A stretch of 64,000 nucleotides of DNA, from positions 714,768-778,767 of the forward strand of contig NZ_QLTS01000001.1 in the NCBI RefSeq assembly GCF_003269275.1, written 5' to 3'. The stretch is from Phascolarctobacterium faecium DSM 14760 (lineage in GTDB: Bacteria > Bacillota > Negativicutes > Acidaminococcales > Acidaminococcaceae). Under the pieces are notes generated by a model. That model was given only the letters and a program-made list of their open reading frames with translations, had not been told where the DNA came from and ran no database searches. Position 1 is the stretch's first letter. The number at the start of each line of letters is the position of its first letter. Position numbers and translations under genes: made by a program. Positions 8,489 through 17,377 of this stretch are shown in pieces.

Positions 8489-9306
8489 AGCTGTTTTTCC
8501 ATCTCAGCGGCAACTTTTAAAATGACATCGTTTGAAATTTCTCTTTGCAGCCAGATCTCCTCTGCTGCTACAGCCTGAGCTACCAGCATAAGCATCCCGT
8601 TCACAGCCTTTTTACCCAGCTGCTCTGCCTGCTGCAAAAACAAAGTTTTAGCGGGATTATAAATCAGATCGACCGCTGTTTCAAAATGCTCGACAGTTTC
8701 CAGACCTACCGGCGATACATCGGTCTTGGGATACATCCCAACAGGAGTGCAATTGATCAGTAAATCACCGGTATAACGCTCTAAATGTACGTAGTTGACG
8801 AATTGCGTCGGTACACTACTGCACAAGGTTTTCATATACGGAGCTATGCTTTGAGTATTACGGGAAACTAAAAATATCTTAGAAACACCGTGATCGATTA
8901 AATATTGAAGTACAGCTCTTGAAGCGCCGCCCGTACCTAAAACAGCCGCGCTTTTGCCCTGTACTTCGATGCCGTTATTTTCCAGCAAACGCCCAAAACC
9001 TGCATAATCGGTATTATAGCCGCGAATTGCACCGTTATGAAAATGGATCGTATTAACGGCTCCAATAGCCTGCGCTTCCATACTTAAAGTAGTCAAAGCA
9101 GCCATTACATTGATCTTGTGCGGAATGGTTACATTGACTCCGCAGTATTTACCACGCAATTCATGCACGCTCGCATATAATTCTTCAGGAGGTATCTCCA
9201 GCAGATCATATGTTCCTTCGACACCCAATTCTTTAAAGATCAGCTGATGTATCTGCGGTGATAAACTGTGTCCCAAACGCGCTCCAATCAAGCCAAAATG
9301 AACCAT
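8485..9306 (-). CDS. aroE: Shikimate dehydrogenase (NADP+)
   Basis: 273 residues. The N-terminal substrate domain has the GARLGHSLSPQIH motif and the catalytic lysine and asparagine region (VNVTIPHKINVM, GAVNTI). The C-terminal half has the nucleotide-binding loop VLGTGGASRAVLQYL. It reduces 3-dehydroshikimate to shikimate. A GGAGG site lies 8 bases upstream of the ATG at 9306, and the stop overlaps the aroK start. Confidence 0.95.
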   Translation of the reverse strand: MVHFGLIGARLGHSLSPQIHQLIFKELGVEGTYDLLEIPPEELYASVHELRGKYCGVNVTIPHKINVMAALTTLSMEAQAIGAVNTIHFHNGAIRGYNTDYAGFGRLLENNGIEVQGKSAAVLGTGGASRAVLQYLIDHGVSKIFLVSRNTQSIAPYMKTLCSSVPTQFVNYVHLERYTGDLLINCTPVGMYPKTDVSPVGLETVEHFETAVDLIYNPAKTLFLQQAEQLGKKAVNGMLMLVAQAVAAEEIWLQREISNDVILKVAAEMEKQL

Positions 9307-9318
9307 AACACAAACCTC

Positions 9319-10443
9319 CTATCTACCATCGGCAGGATAATTGCCTAATATCTTACAATATGCACAGCTGTCGGAAAGCTGTTCTAATGCCTGACGTACT
9401 CTTTCTTCACGCAGGTTGCCTACCAGGTCGATATGGAAGAAATATTCCCATGATTTACCTTCGATCGGCCGGGATTCCAAATTCATCATATTTAAACCGC
9501 TGTGATAAAAATGTCCTAAAGTCCTGTATAATGACCCCGGTTCATGTTTTACTGCCACTACTACCGTAATTTTATTAGCATTAGGCGCCTGTTCCGCTTC
9601 GTTAGAAATGACGATAAACCGGGTATAATTATTGGAATTATAGTTGATATTGGCGGCAAGAATCTGCAGCCCATACATTTCCGCAGCCTGCTTACCAGCC
9701 ACCGCCGCCAAATGCTTATCCTGCTTTTCCCTCACTGTTTCTGCACTTTTAGATGTGCTGAAATAAGGCACTAACTCCATCTGCGGATACTGATGAAAAA
9801 ACTCTTTACTTTGTGCAAAGCCCTGCGGATGTGAATAAACAGTAGTAACATCTTCGAGCTTAGCACCTTGAACGCCCAAGAGATTGTGCTCTATTTTCAC
9901 GCACTGCTCACCAACAATAGAACAATCGTGATGCCGCAGCAGATCATAAACTTCGGTAATACCTCCGGTCGAAGAATTTTCGATCGGCAAAACACCGTAT
10001 TTGATCTCACCGTTTTTGACCGCCTGCACTACATCCTCAAACAAAGCATAATGATGTCTGTTTATATGCTGTCCTGCAAAATATCTCTCCAAAGCCTGAT
10101 GACTGTAAGACCCCGGCATTCCAAAACAGCCAACCTCCATGACCTCCTCCTGCGGCAGAACTCGCGGCTCTGCCAGCAGTACATGCTCCAAAGCCCTGCT
10201 CTGCTCCATGATGGTCGTCATCATCGCTGTAACAGCCGGTGCATACTCTTTATGCTGTAAACGCATACAGGCCTTTGAGAGCACCTGAGCTTCCCGAGCC
10301 GCATCAAGCACCGGCAGCCCCTGCTGTTTTTTATAGGCCGCAACTTCCAGCACTGCCTCCATCCGTTCTTCCAACGCCGCAACCAGCTGGGCATCGATCT
10401 TGTCGATACGGCGGCGGATCGCCTCTAAATCCAATTTTTCCAT
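9319..10443 (-). CDS. pheA: Bifunctional chorismate mutase / prephenate dehydratase
   Basis: About 374 residues with three domains: AroQ-type chorismate mutase (1-85, LEAIRRRIDKIDAQLVAALEERM), prephenate dehydratase (about 105-285, GMPGSYSHQAL, YGVLPIENSSTGGI, and the catalytic TRFIVIS), and a C-terminal ACT domain (about 295-370, HEPGSLYRTLGHF, NLESRPIEGK) that typically binds phenylalanine. It makes phenylpyruvate from chorismate. ATG 10443 has GAGG 7 bases upstream and begins 2 bases after the aroC stop; an alternative GTG at 10449 overlaps that site. Confidence 0.95.
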   Translation of the reverse strand: MEKLDLEAIRRRIDKIDAQLVAALEERMEAVLEVAAYKKQQGLPVLDAAREAQVLSKACMRLQHKEYAPAVTAMMTTIMEQSRALEHVLLAEPRVLPQEEVMEVGCFGMPGSYSHQALERYFAGQHINRHHYALFEDVVQAVKNGEIKYGVLPIENSSTGGITEVYDLLRHHDCSIVGEQCVKIEHNLLGVQGAKLEDVTTVYSHPQGFAQSKEFFHQYPQMELVPYFSTSKSAETVREKQDKHLAAVAGKQAAEMYGLQILAANINYNSNNYTRFIVISNEAEQAPNANKITVVVAVKHEPGSLYRTLGHFYHSGLNMMNLESRPIEGKSWEYFFHIDLVGNLREERVRQALEQLSDSCAYCKILGNYPADGR

Positions 10444-10445
10444 GC

Positions 10446-11543
10446 TCACACCTCACCGTCAATATCAGCAGTCAACAGCATATCTAAAACAGTCCAGGCC
10501 GTAACACCTTCCACGACAGGTACTGCCCGCTGCACGATACAGGGATCATGACGACCTTTAATTTCCAATACCGTATTCGTATGCTCAGACACATTTATCG
10601 TTTTCTGCGGCAGGGAAATCGAAGGCGTTGGCTTGAACCCTACCTTGAATACAACAGGCATGCCATTGGTAATCCCACCCAAAATACCGCCGTTATTATT
10701 AGTTTCAGTTCGCACAGAATCTCCATCATAATACAGCGGATCATTAGCCTGTGAACCGGTGCTGCGGCAGAAACCGAAGCCCATACCAAACTCCAGCCCC
10801 TTTACCGCCGGAATAGAAAACAGCACATGTGCCAGACGGCTTTCCAGTGAATCAAAAAATGGTTCGCCCAAACCAGCCGGCAAATTAAGCGCCATGCACT
10901 CAATACTGCCGCCAATAGAATCCTGACGCTCACGCGCTTCCAAAATCAGCGCCTGCATCTCTGCCCCACGTACATCGTCCAATACGGCAAATTCCTTCTG
11001 CCGCAGACTCATCAATAATTCAGTCTCTTCTCCCAATGGGTCAAACTTCCTGTCAAAAATCTCACCCACATTATTGATATGTGCCCCTATAACAATGCCA
11101 TACCGAGCCAGAGCCTGCTTGGCAACAGCTCCCATAAAAACCAGCGGCGCAGTCAGTCGTCCGGAAAAATGCCCGCCGCCACGGTAATCATTGAAGCCTT
11201 TATATTTGATCTTACCGGAATAATCAGCATGCCCCGGTCTCATATTATCTTTTAGAATACTGTAATCCTTAGAATGACTATCGCTGTTAGGGATCAGCGC
11301 ACACAAAGGTGTCCCCGTCGTCCGCCCTTCAAAAACACCACTCTGGATCAAAAAAGCGTCTTTTTCCTGACGCTGTGTCGAAAGCAGATTGCGGCCCGGA
11401 GCACGCCTTTCCATCTCGCGTTTAATAAAATCAATATCAATTCCCAGCCCCGGTGGCAACCCGTCAATCACAAGACCAATAGAAGCACCATGGGATTCGC
11501 CGAAAATCGTCATTTTTATTTTTCTGCCATAAACACCGCTCAT
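10446..11543 (-). CDS. aroC: Chorismate synthase
   Basis: 365 residues, the usual length. Signature motifs include FGESHGASIGLVIDGLPPG at the N terminus, RMRPGHAD-type (NMRPGHADYSG), the FMN-site GGGHFSGRLTAPLV, and DSIGGSIECMA. It converts EPSP to chorismate and needs reduced FMN. The start overlaps the end of aroA (ATGA), consistent with a single coupled operon. Confidence 0.96.
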   Translation of the reverse strand: MSGVYGRKIKMTIFGESHGASIGLVIDGLPPGLGIDIDFIKREMERRAPGRNLLSTQRQEKDAFLIQSGVFEGRTTGTPLCALIPNSDSHSKDYSILKDNMRPGHADYSGKIKYKGFNDYRGGGHFSGRLTAPLVFMGAVAKQALARYGIVIGAHINNVGEIFDRKFDPLGEETELLMSLRQKEFAVLDDVRGAEMQALILEARERQDSIGGSIECMALNLPAGLGEPFFDSLESRLAHVLFSIPAVKGLEFGMGFGFCRSTGSQANDPLYYDGDSVRTETNNNGGILGGITNGMPVVFKVGFKPTPSISLPQKTINVSEHTNTVLEIKGRHDPCIVQRAVPVVEGVTAWTVLDMLLTADIDGEV

Positions 11544-12853
11544 ATACTTTCACCCGTTCCCACAGTTTTGATCATTCCGCCTAAGGCTGTAAAATCCTGC
11601 CAAAATTCAGGATATGATTTTTGAACACATTCGCTGCCACTAATAATAACCGCCTTTTCGCAAACCAGACTCGCTACCGCTAAACTCATCGCGATGCGGT
11701 GATCGTTCCAGGAATCAACGCAGCCGCCCTGCAGACCTTCCGGCCGCCCATTGATAATCAGCCCGTCAGACAGTTCTGTAACTGCAGCTCCCAGTTTATT
11801 CAATTCACTGGTCATCGCTGCCAGACGGTCACACTCTTTAATACGCAGCCGTCCTGCATTGATGATTTCAGTTGTACCTTCACTGACCGCTGCCAGTACC
11901 GTTAAGACAGGAATGATATCAGGACAGTCTGCCGCATCGATAACTACACCATTAGTCGACGCACTCGAGGCCGTATGATTACCTTCGGCATCACAGGTTA
12001 TTTTTCCTCCCATCCGGTTGATAATATCCGCAACGACCATATCCCCCTGCAACGAGTCCCTGTTTAGTCCAGTACAGGTAATCTGCCTGCCCAGCGTGCC
12101 GGCTACAAGCCAGAACGCCGCCTGAGACCAGTCACCTTCCACCATGTTCCTGCCGCAGCGATACTTCTGACCGCCGCCGATATGATATTTATAATAATTT
12201 TCGTGTTCGATAACGATTCCGTATTTTGCCAGACACGACAAGGTCAGATCCACATAGCTCTGCGACTCCAGTGCAGAAGTAATTTTCAAAACAGAATCGC
12301 CTGCAAGCAGCGGCAAAGCAAACAGCAGACCGCTGATAAACTGCGAGCTGACATTACCGGGAAGCTCGTAATCGCCGCTTTTCAGCACACCGTTCACCGT
12401 CAAAGGCAAATACCCGTTAGAGGCAGTTGTATAAGACAGCCCCTGCCTGTCAAAAATATCATAATAAGCCTGCAGCGGACGCGTTACCAGCTTTCCGTGA
12501 CCAGTAAATGTCAGCGGCTCACCGCACAATGCCCCCAGAGGGATCATAAACCTCAATGTCGAACCTGATTCTCCGCAATCGACAGTACTTTGCGAAACTC
12601 GTACATTACCACTGCCATTAATAGCCAAAGCTGTGCGTCCTGATCTTTCTGAAGGAACTTTTTGAAAACCGATCCCCAATGCAGTCAGACAGCGTAGAGT
12701 AGCTTCCATATCGTCAGACATACTGATATTATCAACAATACTGGTTCCCGCCGACAGTCCGGCACAGATAATTTCCCTGTGCCCCATGCTTTTAGATGAC
12801 GGCACGCAAACACTGCCGTTGAGCTTTGCCGGTGTAATCTTCAATGTCGTCAT
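11540..12853 (-). CDS. aroA: 5-enolpyruvylshikimate-3-phosphate synthase
   Basis: 437 residues forming the two-domain EPSP synthase fold. Visible motifs: VPSSKSMGHREIICAGLS (substrate-binding lysine and serine), DCGESGSTLRFMIPL, GNVSSQFISGLLFALPL, and the C-terminal RIKECDRLAAM and WNDHRIAMSLAVA segments. It condenses shikimate 3-phosphate with phosphoenolpyruvate. The sequence resembles class II-like divergent enzymes less than class I; glyphosate sensitivity cannot be judged here. Confidence 0.95.
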   Translation of the reverse strand: MTTLKITPAKLNGSVCVPSSKSMGHREIICAGLSAGTSIVDNISMSDDMEATLRCLTALGIGFQKVPSERSGRTALAINGSGNVRVSQSTVDCGESGSTLRFMIPLGALCGEPLTFTGHGKLVTRPLQAYYDIFDRQGLSYTTASNGYLPLTVNGVLKSGDYELPGNVSSQFISGLLFALPLLAGDSVLKITSALESQSYVDLTLSCLAKYGIVIEHENYYKYHIGGGQKYRCGRNMVEGDWSQAAFWLVAGTLGRQITCTGLNRDSLQGDMVVADIINRMGGKITCDAEGNHTASSASTNGVVIDAADCPDIIPVLTVLAAVSEGTTEIINAGRLRIKECDRLAAMTSELNKLGAAVTELSDGLIINGRPEGLQGGCVDSWNDHRIAMSLAVASLVCEKAVIISGSECVQKSYPEFWQDFTALGGMIKTVGTGESI

Positions 12854-12861
12854 GCGCTCTC

Positions 12862-13923
12862 CTATCCAATATAGGCAGGTATATCCTGCCAGTCTATTTT
12901 ATGCAGGCGTCCGACGCCTATTTTTTCAATAATTACCAGGTTAATTTTTTTACCGCTCTTTTTTTTATCCAAAGCCATTGCCTGTAAAATTTCCTGAGCA
13001 TCAAATACTGCAGTTACCGGCAAAGCAAACTTTTTCAGTACGCGGCTCAACTCCTCTGCAGTACCTGCTGCCGTAAGTCCCAGCTTCTCCGTTTGACGCG
13101 TCATTTGTACCATACCGATGCCAACGCCTTCACCGTGAGTATAAGTAGTAAAACCGCAGCATTTTTCAATAGCATGTCCGATAGTATGCCCAAAATTCAA
13201 CAGCATACGTTCTCCTGTGTCAAATTCGTCTTTTTCAACGATCCGCGCCTTGATATTACAGCAGGTCTCAATAATACTGTCCGCCTGCTCCAGCAGCTCC
13301 TGATCACTTTTAACAGCAGCGATCTGAGCAAACAGACCGGCATCGCGAATACAGCCGTATTTGATCGCCTCAGCCAAACCATCATGCAAAAACCGCAGCG
13401 GTAAAGTTTTCAATAAATCCGGATCTATAAATACTGCTTTTGGCTGATAAAAGCTGCCTGCCAGATTTTTGCCTGACGGCAGGTCAATAGCCACCTTGCC
13501 TCCTACGCTGCTGTCGATCTGCGCTAAAAGCGAGGTCGGTACCTGAATAAAATCAATGCCGCGCAAAAAGGTAGCTGCCGCAAATCCGCCTAAATCGCCC
13601 GGCACACCACCGCCCAAAGTCAGGATCAAATCACTGCGCGTCAAGCCTGCCCGTGCCAGTTCGTCATAAACCTGACCCAGCACAGTTAAATTTTTACTTT
13701 GCTCACCGGCGGCAAAAACTATCCTCGTAACCTCAAACCCGCTGGCAGCCAGGCTGCGTTCCAGCCTCTCGCCATATAAGGGATCTACGTTGCTGTCGCT
13801 GATGATTGCCGCTTTTACCGCCTGAGAAAGCACTCTGGCCTTTGCCCCGATCTGATCCAGCAGCCCGGCTGCGATTTCAATATTATATGTTTTCTCACCT
13901 AACGCTACTGTAATCGTACGCAT
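12862..13923 (-). CDS. aroB: 3-dehydroquinate synthase
   Basis: 353 residues. NAD- and metal-binding motifs of the family are present: TLGGGVPGDLGGFAAATFLRG, QVPTSLLAQIDSSVGGKVAIDL, ENLAGSFYQP-like (KNLAGSFYQPKAV), and the metal ligands in LNFGHTIGHAIE and YTHGEGVGIGM. It cyclises DAHP to 3-dehydroquinate. The ATG at 13923 overlaps the tyrA stop by one base (TGATG). Confidence 0.95.
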   Translation of the reverse strand: MRTITVALGEKTYNIEIAAGLLDQIGAKARVLSQAVKAAIISDSNVDPLYGERLERSLAASGFEVTRIVFAAGEQSKNLTVLGQVYDELARAGLTRSDLILTLGGGVPGDLGGFAAATFLRGIDFIQVPTSLLAQIDSSVGGKVAIDLPSGKNLAGSFYQPKAVFIDPDLLKTLPLRFLHDGLAEAIKYGCIRDAGLFAQIAAVKSDQELLEQADSIIETCCNIKARIVEKDEFDTGERMLLNFGHTIGHAIEKCCGFTTYTHGEGVGIGMVQMTRQTEKLGLTAAGTAEELSRVLKKFALPVTAVFDAQEILQAMALDKKKSGKKINLVIIEKIGVGRLHKIDWQDIPAYIG

Positions 13924-14795
13924 CAGTACAAATCCTTTCTTTTAATCGCAGCTTCCCGCATCATTTCCTGCAGGGCCTGCGCGTCGGCAGCTGTCAGCGC
14001 TTCGCGCCAGCGTTCCAACTGCTGGCTGAATGCAGCTAATTCCTGCAGAACGTTTTCCCGGTTCGCCAAAAACAAATCGCTCCATAAATACGGATTGATA
14101 TCTGCGACCCTTGTTCCATCGCGAAAACTGCCGGCAATAAAATATTTCGTATTTTCATTATAAGAAGCACTGTTGATCAGCGCTACCGCTAAAGCATGAG
14201 GCAAATTACTGGTATAGGCGATAATGCGGTCATGCTCAACGGCATCAACCTGCACTACCTGCCCGCAGCCAATCGCGCCTGCAAAGCTGCTCAGCCATTC
14301 GATCGCCCCACTGCTGTTAAAAGCTGCCGGCACCACGATATAATTGGCACCGTCAAAAATCTCGGCCTGGGACATACCCAAACCGCTGCCTTGACGGCCG
14401 GCCATCGGATGCCCCGCAATAAATTCCATCCTTCCGGTAAGCAGTCGCTGCACGTCCTCAGGCAAGCTGCCTTTAATGCCTGTAGCATCGGTTATCAAAA
14501 CATCACTCTGCAAAAAAGGCACCGCACTTTTTACAAAATCCAGCGTAGCTGCCGGATAAACCGAACAGATCACTACATCTGCCGCCTGCAGTCCTGGGCC
14601 TGCCCCACAAAGAGCTTCGTCGATAACAGCCTGTTCCTGAGCCTGCCGCAGCACCTTGCCGTCAGTATCGACACCGATGATCTTCTTTACGCCCAGGCGC
14701 CTCAGCGCTTTGGCATAAGAACCGCCGATAAGTCCCATACCTACCACAGCAAAAGTAAGCTGCTGCCAATCCGTGCTTCTAAAACCACTTTCCAC
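13923..14795 (-). CDS. tyrA: Prephenate dehydrogenase
   Basis: About 290 residues. A Rossmann motif GMGLIGGSYAKAL opens the protein, followed by the catalytic GHPMAGRQGSG histidine region and DAVEHDRIIAYTSNLPHALA. It oxidises prephenate to 4-hydroxyphenylpyruvate for tyrosine. It has no C-terminal ACT domain, unlike many Gram-positive TyrA proteins, so feedback control may rest on the leader and the DAHP synthases. GTG at 14795 is 8 bases after GAGG; another GTG at 14804 overlaps this site and is less likely. Confidence 0.92.
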   Translation of the reverse strand: MESGFRSTDWQQLTFAVVGMGLIGGSYAKALRRLGVKKIIGVDTDGKVLRQAQEQAVIDEALCGAGPGLQAADVVICSVYPAATLDFVKSAVPFLQSDVLITDATGIKGSLPEDVQRLLTGRMEFIAGHPMAGRQGSGLGMSQAEIFDGANYIVVPAAFNSSGAIEWLSSFAGAIGCGQVVQVDAVEHDRIIAYTSNLPHALAVALINSASYNENTKYFIAGSFRDGTRVADINPYLWSDLFLANRENVLQELAAFSQQLERWREALTAADAQALQEMMREAAIKRKDLY

Positions 14796-14845
14796 TACGT
14801 TCACCTCGTTAAACTTTCTCCATTCTACAATCCTACGATAATTTG

Positions 14846-14881
14846 AACGGCTTCTTGTTTTTTATCAAGCAAACAGCCGTT
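14846..14881. repeat. Inverted repeat between aroF and tyrA
   Basis: AACGGCT(TCTTG) and (CAAGCAAAC)AGCCGTT form a hairpin in the 99-base gap between the first DAHP synthase gene and tyrA. On the operon (minus) strand it has no T tract, so it may act as an RNA stability or processing element; on the plus strand it has a short T tract. Confidence 0.5.
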
Positions 14882-14903
14882 TTTAACATTATTATACTAT
14901 ATC

Positions 14904-15917
14904 CTACATCTCTCTGCCGATTATTTGCGCAATGCCCTTCAATTCACCCATCAGGTGTGCAAAGCGTTCCGGCTTCAGTGATTGTGCCCCGTCACACAGT
15001 GCATGCTCGGGATCGTTATGTACCTCAATGATCAATCCGTCTGCACCGGCTGCGATAGCAGCTTTGGCCATCGGTTCAACCATCCACCACATGCCGGAAG
15101 CATGGCTCGGATCAATGACGATCGGTAAATGGCTTAGTTTTTTTACTGCCGGGATCGCGCTCAGATCCAAAGTATTACGGGTATAAGTTTCAAAGGTACG
15201 GATACCGCGTTCACACAAAATAACATTATCATTACCGCCGGCCATAATATACTCAGCCGACATGATCCATTCTTCTATCGTCGCTGATAAACCACGTTTC
15301 AGCAAAATTGGTTTATTTGTCTTGCCAAGCTCCTTCAAAAGCTCGAAATTCTGCATATTCCGGGCCCCTACCTGAATAACATCCACATCTTCCACGAAAC
15401 GTTCGATTTTATCAGCTGACATGATTTCGGTAACGATCGGCAGGCCAGTTTCCTGTTTAGCGATTTTTAAGAGCTCCAATCCCTTTTCTTTCAATCCCTG
15501 GAAAGAATACGGTGAAGTACGCGGCTTGAAAGCTCCGCCCCTCAGCATAGCGGCTCCGCCGAGCTTTACCGACTTAGCAACGGAAATGATCTGCTCTTCG
15601 GTCTCTACCGAGCATGGACCGGCCATAACGATGATTTTTTTGCCGCCGATCTTGATCCCGTTGACATCCACTACGCTGTCTTCCGGATGGAACATCCTGT
15701 TTGCCCGTTTGAACGGCTCCTGCACACGCATGACCTTTTCTACCCAATCGTTAACGCGCAGCAGATTGATATCTAAAGTACTGGTATCTCCGATAACGCC
15801 CAGGATCGTCATATTCACGCCGACGATCTCATTGATCTGGAAGCCGTTATTGATCAGTCCGTTTTTAATCTTCTCACATTCCTGCATCGGTGCGCCTGGT
15901 TTCATTACAATAATCAT
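14904..15917 (-). CDS. aroF: DAHP synthase (type I-beta), copy nearer tyrA
   Basis: 337 residues. The N-terminal 70 residues form a ferredoxin-like regulatory domain ([20 protein letters not shown]), then the barrel with [31 protein letters not shown], and [11 protein letters not shown]. It condenses erythrose 4-phosphate with phosphoenolpyruvate. The regulatory domain matches the Thermotoga-type enzyme known to be inhibited by tyrosine or phenylalanine. A paralogue of the same length lies 48 bases upstream in the operon; the two proteins are very alike from residue 70 onward and differ most in the regulatory domain. Confidence 0.95.
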   Translation of the reverse strand: MIIVMKPGAPMQECEKIKNGLINNGFQINEIVGVNMTILGVIGDTSTLDINLLRVNDWVEKVMRVQEPFKRANRMFHPEDSVVDVNGIKIGGKKIIVMAGPCSVETEEQIISVAKSVKLGGAAMLRGGAFKPRTSPYSFQGLKEKGLELLKIAKQETGLPIVTEIMSADKIERFVEDVDVIQVGARNMQNFELLKELGKTNKPILLKRGLSATIEEWIMSAEYIMAGGNDNVILCERGIRTFETYTRNTLDLSAIPAVKKLSHLPIVIDPSHASGMWWMVEPMAKAAIAAGADGLIIEVHNDPEHALCDGAQSLKPERFAHLMGELKGIAQIIGREM

Positions 15918-15965
15918 TTTTGTTCTCTCCTTTTAATTTATATGGTTAAATTTAATTATAACCTG

Positions 15966-16979
15966 TTATAGCTCACGTCCAACGGCTCCTGCTATGATCT
16001 TCAGATCCTGCATCAACCTGCCGAAGCGTTCAGGTTTCAGGGATTGAGCTCCGTCACATAACGCATGCTCAGGATCATTATGCACTTCAATGATCAGTCC
16101 GTCAGCACCTACGGCTACTGCTGCCTTAGCCAGCGGCTCTACCATCCACCACATACCAGCCGCGTGGCTGGGGTCAACCACCACCGGCAAATGACTGAGT
16201 TTTTTTACTGCCGGGATCGCGCTCAGATCCAAAGTGTTGCGAGTATAATTTTCAAAGGTTCGGATACCACGCTCGCATAAAATAACACTATCATTACCGC
16301 CGGCCATAATGTATTCAGCCGACATCAGCCACTCCTCTATCGTCGCAGACAAACCGCGTTTCAGCAAAATCGGTTTATCTGTCTTGCCCAGCTCCTTCAA
16401 AAGCTCGAAATTCTGCATATTGCGGGCGCCTACCTGAATCACATCCACATCTTCTACAAAACGTTCGATCTTATCTGCTGACATAATTTCTGTAATGATC
16501 GGCAGCCCGGTAACAGCTTTAGCCTCCTTTAATAAATCCAGTCCGATTTCCTGCAGTCCCTGGAAAGAGTATGGAGAAGTACGCGGCTTAAAAGCGCCGC
16601 CACGCAGGATCGCAGCGCCCATTTGCTTCACATCCTCCGCCACGCCGATAATCTGTTCCCGCGTCTCTACTGAACAAGGGCCTGCCATTACCGTGATCTG
16701 TTTGCCTCCCACCTTCACCCCGCATACATCTACGATACTGTCTTCCGGGTGAAACATCCTGTTAGCACGTTTATAAGGCTCCTGCACACGCATAACCTTG
16801 TCAATGCAGTCATATACTCTCAGCTGATTCATATCGAAGGCAGCCGTATCGCCTACTACACCGAACAGGGTAAAATTAGCACCGCGGCTTTCATGGATCT
16901 GAAAACCCTTACCTTCCATCAAGCTTTTTACTCTCAATTCCTCTTCTGCGGGAATCCCCGGTTTCATTACTATAATCAT
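15966..16979 (-). CDS. aroF: DAHP synthase (type I-beta), first gene of aromatic operon
   Basis: 337 residues, same architecture as the next gene: ferredoxin-like regulatory domain (1-70) and the class I-beta barrel ([43 protein letters not shown]). It is the first structural gene after the aromatic-rich leader peptide and attenuator. Differences from the paralogue cluster in the first 70 residues ([24 protein letters not shown]), which suggests the pair may respond to different end products. ATG 16979 is preceded by AAGGAGTGGAGATAA. Confidence 0.95.
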   Translation of the reverse strand: MIIVMKPGIPAEEELRVKSLMEGKGFQIHESRGANFTLFGVVGDTAAFDMNQLRVYDCIDKVMRVQEPYKRANRMFHPEDSIVDVCGVKVGGKQITVMAGPCSVETREQIIGVAEDVKQMGAAILRGGAFKPRTSPYSFQGLQEIGLDLLKEAKAVTGLPIITEIMSADKIERFVEDVDVIQVGARNMQNFELLKELGKTDKPILLKRGLSATIEEWLMSAEYIMAGGNDSVILCERGIRTFENYTRNTLDLSAIPAVKKLSHLPVVVDPSHAAGMWWMVEPLAKAAVAVGADGLIIEVHNDPEHALCDGAQSLKPERFGRLMQDLKIIAGAVGREL

Positions 16980-17028
16980 TTATCTCCACTCCTTAATTTC
17001 ATTTTTATTTACACAAGATAATAAAAAA

Positions 17029-17055
17029 AATCAGGCCTCGTAAGAGAGCCTGATT
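17029..17055 (-). terminator. Attenuator terminator in the aromatic operon leader
   Basis: AATCAGGC and GCCTGATT pair (with a further GAG/CTC extension), followed on the minus strand by eight T residues, 50 bases before the first DAHP synthase ATG. It lies between the leader peptide stop and the operon, where a conditional terminator is expected. Confidence 0.85.
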
Positions 17056-17088
17056 AAAAATTCATCTTCTTATTTACAGCAGCATATC

Positions 17089-17232
17089 TCAGCTACAGTA
17101 TCGGCATCTGTTTACGGTAATAGAATTATGCAGTTTTGAGCAAGTAAAATAACCAGCGCTAAAATAAAAATAGCCCCGGCTAAAGTCAAAAGCATATTCA
17201 TTTACCCAATTAGTTCTCAAAACAGATTCCAC
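17089..17232 (-). CDS. Aromatic-rich leader peptide (probable attenuation peptide)
   Basis: A 47-codon reading frame from GTG 17232 to TGA 17089. AGGTGG lies 7 bases upstream of the GTG. The peptide carries 11 aromatic residues: W9, Y13, F15, F17, Y21, F22, Y23, F24, Y28, F29 and Y45; ten of these lie within residues 9-29. It is between a consensus promoter and an intrinsic terminator, directly upstream of ten genes for tyrosine and phenylalanine synthesis. That arrangement is the classic form of ribosome-mediated attenuation: stalling at Tyr/Phe codons when charged tRNA is low would favour an antiterminator. An alternative antiterminator pairing (near 17100-17105) is only tentative. Another frame, 17201-17112, encodes a hydrophobic 29-residue peptide but is preceded by no good ribosome-binding site. 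Confidence 0.8.
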   Translation of the reverse strand: MESVLRTNWVNEYAFDFSRGYFYFSAGYFTCSKLHNSITVNRCRYCS

Positions 17233-17280
17233 GATCAACCCACCTAATTTAAATTTCTTGTGTAAAACTTAATTGTTGTT

Positions 17281-17309
17281 ATTTTAGACCCGTATCAAAA
17301 AGGTGTCAA
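17281..17309 (-). promoter_or_regulatory. Promoter of the aromatic amino acid operon
   Basis: Minus-strand TTGACA (17309-17304), 17-base spacer, TAAAAT (17286-17281). It would start a leader transcript of about 295 bases ahead of the first structural gene. Confidence 0.85.
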
Positions 17310-17377
17310 GCAAAAGCATAAAATTCAAAAAAATTAATTTTTATGCACCGTCTATTGTAAACAATGTTACAACAAAA

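Noticed and set aside
17112-17201. Hydrophobic 29-codon frame inside the aromatic leader
   Set aside because: It lies in a different frame from the aromatic peptide and has no good ribosome-binding site. Its Leu/Ile richness follows from TAT/TTT codons read one base off.
16980-17280. T-box or tryptophan-type protein-binding leader before the aro operon
   Set aside because: No T-box core sequence and no series of GAG/UAG repeats for TRAP are present; the peptide and terminator explain the region better.
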